A stretch of DNA of 8,673 nt from Promethearchaeota archaeon (GCA_019894815.1 JAGXNU010000083.1:1-8673), one strand, 5' to 3'; positions 1-7,113 are shown, numbered from the stretch's first letter. Numbers and translations are program-made. The notes: generated from the sequence alone by a model not told the origin.

Positions 1-988
1 CAGCAAAACAAGCTCTCTCTTCTCTAATTTGTCTGGAAATCTCTCCGGGATTATTTTCAACTTGTTTAATAGGATATCCATTATCTTCTATATATTTTCT
101 AATAACTGGAGAGATATTTTGAGTCGTAATGATTGTATTTGACTTAGATTTTTTAATTCGTTCATCATAAGTGATAAAAAGCATGAGTAAATCTTCATAA
201 TTTATTTCTAAACCGTTATCATCTAATACTAGAATTCTAGAACCATCAACGTCAAAACATACACCCAAATGGCTATTTGAAGCTTTAACTATGTTTGCTG
301 TATTTCTTATGGAGTTGATGCTCGGCACGGGAATTTCTGATCGTTCTCTATAATGTGTATTGAGAGATATGACTTCAACTCCAACATCATTGACTAATAA
401 GGGTGTTATTTTTCCTGTAGGTCCATAGGAACAATCAACTACAATTTTTAATTTAGCCTTTTTAATTATTTTTTTATCAACAAACTGCTGCAAGGACTTA
501 ATATAAACATCTTGTGTTTGCGGAATTGCTGTAATTTGACCAATTTTACTGGGTTCGACTCTTCTTACAGTATTGGGATAAGTGTTGTATGCTTCGATAA
601 TTTTTTGTATATCTGGCTTTGAAAACTCGATACCTCCAGCATCAACAAACCTAATACCAACATCTTCACTATACAAGTGTCCTCCAGAGAAATATACTCC
701 TCCACTAGCTCCAAATCTTCGAATAGTAAATTGAAGAAGCGGATACGTACAATCACTTAAATTCAAGACATTAACACCCGTACTCATGACCCCAGAAGTG
801 TAGGCTCGCTTCAACATCCGACTATCATTATGATAATCACGTCCAATAACTATAGTTTCATCCACGTTAAATAAACTACCGTGAATAGATCCAATTGAGC
901 TTGAAATCTCTGGTGTGAATACATAATTAGCCCTTCCAATTATTCTACCATTCTTGTTAAGTTCTCCTAAGTTTTCAACCATTTTCAT
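1..988 (-). CDS. Phosphomannomutase/phosphoglucomutase-fold protein lacking the catalytic serine (partial, C-terminus outside window)
   Basis: The reading frame is open from an ATG at 988 to the left edge, giving 329 residues of an alpha-D-phosphohexomutase whose usual length is about 450. Seen: GRD at 49-51, then a stretch alignable without gaps to the family's GGIMITASHNP...NGIKF segment, here starting GGVYFSGGH (96-104) and ending GIRF (111-114). The residue in the place of the phosphoryl-carrying Ser is Gly103. The metal loop DGDGDR appears as D246-V-D248-G-S250-R251, so the third Asp is Ser. Known: that Ser carries the phosphate in active enzymes, and mutase-like domains without it occur fused to mannose-1-phosphate guanylyltransferase-type proteins. 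Inferred: a cytoplasmic pseudoenzyme with a regulatory, binding or partner role in nucleotide-sugar metabolism rather than a working mutase. A second ATG lies at 982; neither start has a clear Shine-Dalgarno. The gene is divergent from the GH13 gene. Fold assignment is firm, function is not. Confidence 0.85.
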   Translation of the reverse strand, partial: MKMVENLGELNKNGRIIGRANYVFTPEISSSIGSIHGSLFNVDETIVIGRDYHNDSRMLKRAYTSGVMSTGVNVLNLSDCTYPLLQFTIRRFGASGGVYFSGGHLYSEDVGIRFVDAGGIEFSKPDIQKIIEAYNTYPNTVRRVEPSKIGQITAIPQTQDVYIKSLQQFVDKKIIKKAKLKIVVDCSYGPTGKITPLLVNDVGVEVISLNTHYRERSEIPVPSINSIRNTANIVKASNSHLGVCFDVDGSRILVLDDNGLEINYEDLLMLFITYDERIKKSKSNTIITTQNISPVIRKYIEDNGYPIKQVENNPGEISRQIREERACFA

Positions 989-1013
989 TCGAATTTTTTG
1001 AGTTATTGAATTG

Positions 1014-1034
1014 GATCTTATAATTATTAAAAAT
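1014..1034 (-). promoter_or_regulatory. Candidate archaeal TATA region for the mutase-like gene
   Basis: Read on the minus strand, this stretch is TTTTTAATAATTATAAG-like, centred about 35 bases before the ATG at 988. With the usual archaeal spacing of about 25 bases from TATA box to transcription start, the message would begin within roughly 10 bases of the ATG, which fits the lack of a visible Shine-Dalgarno. The whole region is AT-rich, so a match by chance is easy. Confidence 0.3.
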
Positions 1035-1205
1035 TAGTGTGGGATATATATCTTTACGTTTAAGTAGCCTCGAATTCGATTTTTACATAAAATTTCCTCT
1101 CTTCTTTCAATTATATTTTTATAAAAATAAATGGTATATAGCTAACCTTATATTATTAAATATATTGGGTCATAAAATAAATGCAAATAGAAATGAATCA
1201 AAAAC

Positions 1206-1214
1206 AGAAGTGAT
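1206..1214 (+). promoter_or_regulatory. Ribosome binding site supporting the GTG start of the GH13 gene
   Basis: AGAAGTGAT matches the anti-Shine-Dalgarno complement GGAGGTGAT at seven of nine positions and ends nine bases before the GTG at 1224. An in-frame TAA at 1218-1220 rules out any start further upstream, and the first internal ATG is about 60 codons in, so this site supports the GTG. Confidence 0.5.
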
Positions 1215-1223
1215 TATTAAAAA

Positions 1224-4200
1224 GTGAAATTATCAAAACAAGCAAGGAACCAATACCAATTTGAAGATTTTTCGTTTACTCATAGCGGTAATGTTGTTTT
1301 TGCTGGCGATATTTATTCTGTTAGAAAATTTATCCAAAAAATTAACCAAAAAAAGGATCTCATTAGATTTCCTGAATTAGCATTTAAAACGGGTAATTTT
1401 AACGGAATGGCTCTAATTTATCAAATTCAAGAACATGTACTTGAGTTATATAAAAACGAGATAGAATCTCCCGTTTTAATGGACGATCTATTCAATCATC
1501 TAAGTAATAAATTTAATGTAAAGGAAATTGATGATACTTTAAAGATTTTTATTGACGAATTCCCTCCGGAGAGTGTATACAACAAGGATCTAAGTACAAC
1601 TGAATTTCTTAACAGTGTAACAGGAGAAACTAATAATAGTGCCTTGGTTTTGGAAGAATTTATTCCACTTTGGTTGGGAAATAACAATCCTTCATTTAAT
1701 CCATATTTAGAACTTTTTAACGATGAAAAACTCGAAAAAGGAACTAAATACGTGGAAATTGTTGATGAAATATATAATTTTTTTGAAGAAAGACCAAAAT
1801 TTGGTCCAAAAAATCAAAATTTAATAGAAATGCTAGAAGATCCCATAAAAATGCATCCATATTCAATTCGTGAGCAATTAGAATATCTGCATGAAAATTG
1901 GGGTGAAATATTAGGAAAATATACTCATGCTATTTTAGTAGCTCTTGATCTCATTCGAGAAGAAGAAACATTCAGAGGATTAGGTCCAGGGAAACCTAAA
2001 GCATATTCTTATGATAAGCTTGAACAGGAAAATTTTACAGCTGATAAAGATTGGATGCCAAAAGTAGTGATGATTGCAAAAAATATCTATGTATGGTTAG
2101 ATCAATTATCCGATAAATATCACAAATCAATTACTAAATTAAATGAAATTCCTGATGAAGAGCTTGATCAATTAAAGGAATGGGGATTCAATGCACTATG
2201 GTTAATAGGTTTATGGGAAAGAAGTCAAGCTTCAAAAACAATAAAAAATTGGTGTGGTAATCCCGAAGCAGAAGCAAGTGCATATTCGTTATTTGATTAT
2301 ATTATTGCCTACGATTTAGGTGGTCAAGATGCTTATGAAAATTTAAAACAACGAGCCCTATATAGAGGTATCCGGCTTGCAAGTGATATGGTTCCTAATC
2401 ATACTGGTATTGTGTCTAAATTGATGACTGAGCATCCAAATTGGTTTATTTCGCTTCCCCATCCTCCTTTTCCTTCTTATACCTATTCTGGTAATAGCTT
2501 ATCAAATGATCCCAATTGCGGTATATTTTTAGAAGATAAATATTTTGATCGAACAGATGCGGCCGTAACATTTAAACGCGTAGATTACAGGACGGGAGAA
2601 ACTAAATATATATACCATGGTAATGATGGAACGAGTTTTCCATGGAATGACACTGCACAGTTGAATTTTCTGATGAAAGAAGTAAGAGAATCTGTAATAC
2701 AAACGATTCTTCATGTTTCTAGAATGTTTCCAATAATAAGATTTGATGCAGCGATGACTTTAACAAAAAAGCATTATCAAAGATTGTGGTTTCCCGAGCC
2801 AGGGACTGGAGGCGCAATACCCTCTAGAGCAGAGCATGGGATCCCAAAGGAGGACTTTCATAATGCAATGCCAGAAGAATTTTGGCGAGAAGTAGTTAAT
2901 AGAATAAATGAAGAAAATCCTGATACTTTACTTTTAGCCGAAGCATTTTGGTTACTTGAGGGATATTTTGTTCGTTCATTAGGAATGCATCGCGTATATA
3001 ATTCAGCGTTCATGAACATGCTAAGAGATGAAGATAATGCGATGTATCGACTAGTCATTAAAAATACCCTTGAATTCGATCCAGAAATTCTCAAACGATT
3101 CGTTAATTTCATGAATAATCCCGATGAAGAAACAGCAATTAAACAATTCGGAGATGGCGCTAAATACTTTGGGATATGTACAATGATGATTACCATGCCG
3201 GGACTGCCAATGTTTGGTCACGGACAAGTTGAAGGTTTTCATGAGAAGTATGGAATGGAGTATAGACGATCTTATTGGAATGAAGAAATCAATTTAGGAT
3301 TGCTAAAACATCATGAAAGTATTATTTTTCCTTTAATGAAAAAAAGATATTTATTTGCTGAAGTAAAAAACTTCTTGTTATATGATTTTTTCACTGGAGA
3401 TTCGGTTAATGAAGATGTTTTTGCTTATTCAAATAGAGTTGGAAACGAGAGAGCTCTCGTGATTTTTCATAATAAGTATGCGGAAACTAAGGGATTTATT
3501 AAGAATTCTGTAGCATTTATTTTAAAAGATAGTGGGGATAAAAATTTACAGCAAAAGACCATTGCTGAAGGATTAAACTTGCCAAAAGATGGATACTGTA
3601 TTTTTAAAGATTCTATAATGAATCTTGAATATATTAGGCGGAACTCGGAACTGCAGCAACAAGGTTTATATGTGGAACTACAAGCCTATCAAAATCTTGT
3701 ATTTTTGGACTTTAAAATAATCCAAGATAATGAGTTTTTCCATTATGCTCAGCTTTTTGAGTTTTTAAATGGAAAAGGGGTACATAATATAGATGAAACG
3801 CTTACAAACATTATCTATGGACCATTACATTCGCCAATTGAAGGATTAGTAAACGAAAAAATCTTAATCAAAATAATCAAAAATACATTAAAAGAAACCG
3901 AGCAAGTCAAATATCGTAGCATGCTTAACGACTTCCTATTAGGAGTAAAAAAATATTCCAATAGTAATAAAGATGTTAACCCAATACTTAAAGAAATTTT
4001 AGAAGAAGTAAAATCTGCTTCAAAGTTAGCTGGAATTTCCAAAAATTATTTGAAAGATGATAGAATTTCGATTTTAATTGAAGATTTATTCCCATTAAAT
4101 GCCATTGATTGGGGAATTTTATACTCCTGGATTGTTATCCATCCATTAGGAAAAATAGTTTCCGAGGAGAATTACGAGCTAAGAAGTCGTAGCTGGATTG

Positions 4201-4628
4201 ATGATTGGTACTTGTCAAAATATATACAATTAATTCTCCAACAATTAAAGAAAGACGGTACAGGGGATATTTCAGAATCATTAGCATTAATTAAATCACT
4301 CATAATCCACCAAAATTGGTATAATAAAATCCAAACCAAAGAATTTGATGAAGTATCCATAATTAACGTATTTTTCAAAAACCCGGAAGTACAACAATAT
4401 CTACATTTTAATCGATATCAAGATATTTTATGGTTCAATGCAGAAAATTTTGATACATTCACACGATGGCTTTCAATAATCGCAATCATTAATCTTTTAA
4501 GTAAACGTGCTGATTTAACTAAACATCTACGAATATTAACAGATATATTCCTAAAGTGGAGAAAAACTGCGAAATTATCGAATTATCAAGTCAATAGTTT
4601 TATAGAAAATCTTCAAAGTTTATCATAG
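1224..4628 (+). CDS. Very large GH13 (alpha-amylase superfamily) glycoside hydrolase or transglycosylase, 1134 aa
   Basis: The product has the GH13 conserved regions in order. Region I is DMVPNHTG with Asp388. Region II is RFDAA with Arg506 and Asp508 as nucleophile. Region III is LLLAEAFW with Glu573 as acid/base. Region IV is NNPDEE with Asp634 as transition-state residue. WGFNALWLIGLW starts at about 320 and YDLGG at 363, both typical of the barrel. All three catalytic carboxylates are therefore present. Unusually, Pro633 stands where most GH13 members have His (HD). A strong motif, PMFGHGQ...EKYGMEYRR, lies from about 662, and a short beta region (VELQAYQNLVFLDF, from about 819) may be the C-terminal GH13 sandwich. 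Residues 1 to about 285 and about 835-1134 match no domain I recognise; both look helical. At 1134 residues it is more than twice a normal alpha-amylase. No signal peptide is visible, so it is probably cytoplasmic, acting on alpha-glucan or a glucosyl phosphate. The subfamily and the choice between hydrolysis and transfer cannot be settled from sequence. Start is GTG with a fair ribosome binding site. Confidence 0.9.
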   Translation: MKLSKQARNQYQFEDFSFTHSGNVVFAGDIYSVRKFIQKINQKKDLIRFPELAFKTGNFNGMALIYQIQEHVLELYKNEIESPVLMDDLFNHLSNKFNVKEIDDTLKIFIDEFPPESVYNKDLSTTEFLNSVTGETNNSALVLEEFIPLWLGNNNPSFNPYLELFNDEKLEKGTKYVEIVDEIYNFFEERPKFGPKNQNLIEMLEDPIKMHPYSIREQLEYLHENWGEILGKYTHAILVALDLIREEETFRGLGPGKPKAYSYDKLEQENFTADKDWMPKVVMIAKNIYVWLDQLSDKYHKSITKLNEIPDEELDQLKEWGFNALWLIGLWERSQASKTIKNWCGNPEAEASAYSLFDYIIAYDLGGQDAYENLKQRALYRGIRLASDMVPNHTGIVSKLMTEHPNWFISLPHPPFPSYTYSGNSLSNDPNCGIFLEDKYFDRTDAAVTFKRVDYRTGETKYIYHGNDGTSFPWNDTAQLNFLMKEVRESVIQTILHVSRMFPIIRFDAAMTLTKKHYQRLWFPEPGTGGAIPSRAEHGIPKEDFHNAMPEEFWREVVNRINEENPDTLLLAEAFWLLEGYFVRSLGMHRVYNSAFMNMLRDEDNAMYRLVIKNTLEFDPEILKRFVNFMNNPDEETAIKQFGDGAKYFGICTMMITMPGLPMFGHGQVEGFHEKYGMEYRRSYWNEEINLGLLKHHESIIFPLMKKRYLFAEVKNFLLYDFFTGDSVNEDVFAYSNRVGNERALVIFHNKYAETKGFIKNSVAFILKDSGDKNLQQKTIAEGLNLPKDGYCIFKDSIMNLEYIRRNSELQQQGLYVELQAYQNLVFLDFKIIQDNEFFHYAQLFEFLNGKGVHNIDETLTNIIYGPLHSPIEGLVNEKILIKIIKNTLKETEQVKYRSMLNDFLLGVKKYSNSNKDVNPILKEILEEVKSASKLAGISKNYLKDDRISILIEDLFPLNAIDWGILYSWIVIHPLGKIVSEENYELRSRSWIDDWYLSKYIQLILQQLKKDGTGDISESLALIKSLIIHQNWYNKIQTKEFDEVSIINVFFKNPEVQQYLHFNRYQDILWFNAENFDTFTRWLSIIAIINLLSKRADLTKHLRILTDIFLKWRKTAKLSNYQVNSFIENLQSLS

Positions 4629-4650
4629 GAATCGATACTTTAAACAATTT

Positions 4651-5103
4651 CTAAAAAGGAGTAAATAGATAAAAACCCTCAGTAAGTAATACTTGAAAGA
4701 AAAAATAGATGCTTGCTTGTATAATTACCATTATTACTCTTTCACTTATCACCACAATAATCGATACTACTGAAGAACCCCAATATTCTTTCTCATAAAA
4801 AGAATGCACGATAAAAATTCCAATTATAACATTTATTATGAAAATTATAAAACTAATTATTAGATAAATTGAATTTATCTCATCCACGGTCAAACTTAAT
4901 TCAATAAATATAGGAGGTGCGATGAAAATAATTAACACACTTATAACAACTAATAAGATAATCCATGCTAAATTAACTAGAAACCCCCTTCTAAAAGAGC
5001 TTTCCCATTTTAGCTTAATCGCAAGCCAGTTAGTATATAGTGCTCTTAATATTAATATTATTATTAAAATTGCGATATCTACAAGAATACTAATAAGATC
5101 CAT
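4651..5103 (-). CDS. Small integral membrane protein, four predicted helices, paralogue of the upstream gene
   Basis: A 150-residue protein, almost wholly hydrophobic, with membrane segments at about 5-22, 41-63, 78-100 and 112-140. Short charged loops lie between them (KLKWESSFRRG at 30-40, YEKEYWG at 103-109). No family is recognised. It aligns along its length with the product of 5140-5601 with a one-residue shift: FLVN at 41-44 against ILVN, Asn91 against Asn92, FYEKE at 102-106 against FYKTE, and a shared VIS motif. The two genes thus arose by tandem duplication. It lies 36 bases downstream of its paralogue, probably in one transcript, and ends 22 bases from the stop of the convergent GH13 gene. 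AAAGG on the minus strand at 5113-5117, nine bases before the ATG, is a likely ribosome binding site, as expected for an internal operon gene. Function is unknown; no transport or catalytic motif is visible. Confidence 0.75.
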   Translation of the reverse strand: MDLISILVDIAILIIILILRALYTNWLAIKLKWESSFRRGFLVNLAWIILLVVISVLIIFIAPPIFIELSLTVDEINSIYLIISFIIFIINVIIGIFIVHSFYEKEYWGSSVVSIIVVISERVIMVIIQASIYFFFQVLLTEGFYLFTPF

Positions 5104-5139
5104 AATCTCATACCTTTATTGATTTTTAATTTTTGTTAG

Positions 5140-5601
5140 TTAAATAAATTGAAAAATATAAAATGAACTATATCCCCCTGTTGTTAAAGTAAAAATAATG
5201 CTTAATACATTAGCCACTACAATTCGAATGAAAACCTGGATGGAAATTACAGCTAAACTTAGAAAAATCGAGTCTTTAAGTTCAGTTTTATAAAAAACCT
5301 TGATTAGCAGTGCGATCACTAAAATATTCATGATTAATATTATTACCGAATTGATTATATTAACAAAAGCAAATAGATCCGAATCTGCGCCAATAGTGAT
5401 TAAATAACTCGTTATCAAACCGCTTAAAAAACTTAAAACAAAGAACATAATTAAAAACCAGATCACATTAACTAATATTGCAGTTAAATATGGTTTACGA
5501 CATTCGAATTTGTCTGTAAAAAATTTTAGTAAAAAAATACCTCCAAAAAGAATTACATACCCAAAAATAATATTTATAGTAATAAAAATTGTAGTTGACA
5601 T
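5140..5601 (-). CDS. Small integral membrane protein, four predicted helices, first gene of a tandem paralogous pair
   Basis: A 153-residue hydrophobic protein with predicted membrane segments at about 6-27, 42-68, 80-103 and 111-137. A basic/cysteine-containing loop (KFECRKPY, 31-38) follows the first helix and FYKTELKD (103-110) follows the third. It is not a known family to me. It is the paralogue of the next gene (4651-5103), sharing the LVN motif at the second helix, an Asn in the middle of the third helix, the FYxxE loop and the VIS motif of the fourth. An ATG at 5601 is used, with a TATA-like box just upstream and no Shine-Dalgarno, so the message may be leaderless. The two proteins could form a heteromeric membrane complex. 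Nothing ties them functionally to the sugar genes except position. Confidence 0.75.
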   Translation of the reverse strand: MSTTIFITINIIFGYVILFGGIFLLKFFTDKFECRKPYLTAILVNVIWFLIMFFVLSFLSGLITSYLITIGADSDLFAFVNIINSVIILIMNILVIALLIKVFYKTELKDSIFLSLAVISIQVFIRIVVANVLSIIFTLTTGGYSSFYIFQFI

Positions 5602-5615
5602 AAATGTATGATTAA

Positions 5616-5634
5616 GCTGTATATATTAATTGAT
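5616..5634 (-). promoter_or_regulatory. TATA-like promoter of the membrane-protein pair
   Basis: On the minus strand the sequence reads AATTAATATATACAG, centred about 25 bases before the ATG at 5601. That is the distance expected if transcription starts at or next to the start codon, giving a leaderless archaeal message. It is the best-placed TATA box in the window, though in such AT-rich DNA it remains a prediction. Confidence 0.45.
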
Positions 5635-5758
5635 TTCTCTTCTTTGAGAAAATTTAGAGTCAAATATAAAGATAATCTTAATCAAATCCCACATCAATCC
5701 CAAATACATTTAAGTATATTATTTTTACTCATTATCATAATAAAAACCATGGATTTGA

Positions 5759-6907
5759 TTATACGTTAGTACCAAGTTCAAGAGTTTGATCTCGAAGCTG
5801 TGAATCATCACTTACTTGACAATTAGGAGCAATAATTGCATTTTGTAATACAACGTTATCTCCAATCGTACAGTTATTACACACGATAGAATCCGCGATT
5901 ATACAACCCGCTCCGATATTGACATTATCCCAAATGACACTTTTCTCAATTACCGTGTCTTCACCAATTTTAACTTGACTTCCAATTGACGTTAATTCTT
6001 TGATTTTAACTCTATTTGATAAATGTACCAACTCTCCAAAGCAAGTTGGTTTTTCTATTATAGTATTTTGGCCGGAGTTAATAACTCCCATGACGTAAAT
6101 GTTATCATATTCTTCTCCGTTAGGTGTGATCGGCCACCCATACTTTCGCATGATGTCCCAATTCGCCCATTTGTAAGTTTGAGCATTTCCACAGTCCAAC
6201 CAATAGTAATCCCTAACAAAACCAAATAGATCGTAATTATTTTCAAGTAAATATGGAAAAACTTCTCCTCCAAAATCCATTAGGCTGATATTATCAAGGA
6301 TATCTGCAATATTCTTTTTAAAACAGTAAATACCCGTATTTATGATATTGGTATGAAGAAATAAATCGGCTCTTTGGGACATGGAACTCAAGTACAGCTC
6401 CATCGGTGCTGGCTTTTCTAAAAATAAGTAGATTTTTCGGTTTTGATCGAGAAGCACAACTCCATACTGGCTCGTGTGACTTTCGCTGGTTTTCATGGAA
6501 ATAGTCGCTATTCCTTCTTTTTCAGAATGAAAATTCATGAAATTTTTCACTGGAAGATTTGTGACTATGTCGGCCATACTTACTACTATATTTTCAGAAT
6601 CAATTTTATCATCCAACATTCTGTAGGCATCAGCAGTCCCATTACTTTCTTGAATTTCACATTCCAATTCCACATCTCCCAGTTTTTCAGCAGTCCATGT
6701 TTTTTCAATGTAATCTTTCATTTTTTGACCCTTATAAGCTAACGCGAGTATGATATGCTTGATATCTGCATAAATCAAATGTGCAATTGAATAATCAACC
6801 ATTGGTTTATTCGTGACCTTTACTAGAGGTTTGGGAATCTCTGAGGTTAGCGGCATCAGCCTACTGCCCTTTCCACCGGCTAAAATTATAGCAGACCATT
6901 CTCTCAA
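5759..6907 (-). CDS. Sugar-phosphate nucleotidyltransferase with C-terminal left-handed beta-helix
   Basis: This protein should join a sugar 1-phosphate and an NTP to make an NDP-sugar and pyrophosphate in the cytoplasm. Residues 5 to about 250 are the Rossmann-like NTP-transferase domain. The signature LAGGKGSRLMPLT is at 9-21 and PKPL at 25-28. Also seen are the metal-binding MAD with Asp113, EKP with Lys165 contacting the sugar phosphate, NTG at 190-192 and YWLDCG with Asp238. Residues about 280-371 show hexapeptide repeats such as IGSQVK, IGEDTV, IGAGCI and IGDNVV, forming a left-handed beta-helix as in glucose-1-phosphate and mannose-1-phosphate nucleotidyltransferases. All expected catalytic residues are present, so it is probably active. 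The sugar and base cannot be read reliably; glucose-1-P or mannose-1-P are likeliest. At 382 residues it has normal length for a two-domain member. The start is TTG at 6907: no ATG exists before the glycine-rich loop, and GAGG lies just upstream. It is followed by the membrane-protein genes after 157 bases. Confidence 0.92.
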   Translation of the reverse strand: MREWSAIILAGGKGSRLMPLTSEIPKPLVKVTNKPMVDYSIAHLIYADIKHIILALAYKGQKMKDYIEKTWTAEKLGDVELECEIQESNGTADAYRMLDDKIDSENIVVSMADIVTNLPVKNFMNFHSEKEGIATISMKTSESHTSQYGVVLLDQNRKIYLFLEKPAPMELYLSSMSQRADLFLHTNIINTGIYCFKKNIADILDNISLMDFGGEVFPYLLENNYDLFGFVRDYYWLDCGNAQTYKWANWDIMRKYGWPITPNGEEYDNIYVMGVINSGQNTIIEKPTCFGELVHLSNRVKIKELTSIGSQVKIGEDTVIEKSVIWDNVNIGAGCIIADSIVCNNCTIGDNVVLQNAIIAPNCQVSDDSQLRDQTLELGTNV

Positions 6908-6913
6908 TATGGA

Positions 6914-6919
6914 ATCCTC
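6914..6919 (-). promoter_or_regulatory. Ribosome binding site deciding the TTG start of the nucleotidyltransferase
   Basis: On the minus strand GAGGAT precedes the TTG at 6907 by six bases. The frame stays open only back to a TAA at 6947-6949 and holds no ATG or GTG there. The signature loop beginning at residue 9 needs a start this far upstream, so the TTG is the only reasonable choice. Confidence 0.55.
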
Positions 6920-6935
6920 AAAGGAACTTATATTA

Positions 6936-6957
6936 TTTATATTATTTTAAATATAAT
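6936..6957 (-). promoter_or_regulatory. Candidate TATA region of the nucleotidyltransferase
   Basis: On the minus strand this reads TTATATTTAAAATAATATAA, about 30-50 bases before the TTG. A start site some 25 bases downstream would leave a short leader that still includes the GAGG at 6916-6919. Its upstream edge touches the tandem 33-bp repeat. Confidence 0.3.
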
Positions 6958-7021
6958 TTTAATTTTAGAATAAAAGTTTATGTGAAATATTTTAATTTTA
7001 GAATAAAAGTTTATGTGAAAC
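6956..7021. repeat. Perfect tandem direct repeat, two copies of a 33-bp unit
   Basis: Bases 6956-6987 are repeated exactly at 6989-7020, 32 identical bases at a period of 33. The single base after each copy differs (t, then c). Each unit contains the core TTTTAGAATAAAAGTTTATG. The repeat sits in the 206-base gap between the GalT-like and nucleotidyltransferase genes, upstream of the latter's promoter region. With only two adjacent copies and no spacers, it is a tandem duplication and not CRISPR. It may be replication slippage or a doubled regulator-binding or promoter element. Confidence 0.95.
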
Positions 7022-7078
7022 ATGCTTAATTAAATACGAAGAATTTCAATATGGAATAATCTATCTCTCATAGAATTG

Positions 7079-7089
7079 AAAAGAAAAAA
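7079..7089 (-). terminator. Poly-T terminator after the GalT-like gene
   Basis: On the minus strand, about 25 bases after the stop at 7114, the sequence runs T6-C-T4 with no evident hairpin. Archaeal intrinsic terminators are commonly simple U-rich stretches like this. If it works, the nucleotidyltransferase is transcribed from its own promoter. Confidence 0.4.
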
Positions 7090-7113
7090 GGTAATATACA
7101 GAAATTACTTAAA

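Larger units (their letters stand above)
989..1223. other. Divergent intergenic region between the mutase-like and GH13 genes
   Basis: These 235 bases separate two divergent genes and must hold both promoters. On the plus strand there are AT boxes at about 1114-1130 (TTTTTATAAAAATAA) and 1150-1168 (TTATTAAATATATTG). The second would give a leader of a few tens of bases before the GTG at 1224. A short open frame from a GTG at 1039 crosses the region but looks fortuitous. No RNA gene or operator-like palindrome is apparent. Confidence 0.5.

Noticed and set aside
565..756. Minus-strand open frame inside the mutase-like gene
   Set aside because: It is an alternative frame of a clearly homologous coding region and has no recognisable motif of its own.
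1039..1227. Short plus-strand open frame of 62 codons ending in a GTGA overlap with the GH13 start
   Set aside because: It starts at a GTG without ribosome binding site, lies across the divergent promoter region, and its Phe/Tyr/Ile/Lys/Asn-rich product is what AT-rich non-coding DNA gives. The 4-base overlap is the only point in favour.
2858..3196. 112-codon minus-strand frame opposite the GH13 gene
   Set aside because: It lies opposite GH13 conserved regions III and IV; the coding strand explains the sequence and this product has no family features.
1224..4628. Reading the GH13 protein as an alpha-amylase proper or as GlgE
   Set aside because: Region IV and the large flanking regions differ from typical amylases, and a single Pro-Asp similarity is not enough for GlgE, so only the superfamily is named.
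5738..5758. Possible terminator after the nucleotidyltransferase (GGTTTTTATT on the minus strand)
   Set aside because: The T-tract is only five bases long with no hairpin, which is not distinguishable from background here.
6443..6742. 99-codon plus-strand frame opposite the nucleotidyltransferase
   Set aside because: It is antisense to a conserved catalytic domain and looks like random reverse-complement coding.
6956..7021. Possible CRISPR remnant
   Set aside because: The 32-base repeats are separated by one base, with no spacers and no cas genes nearby. This is a tandem duplication.
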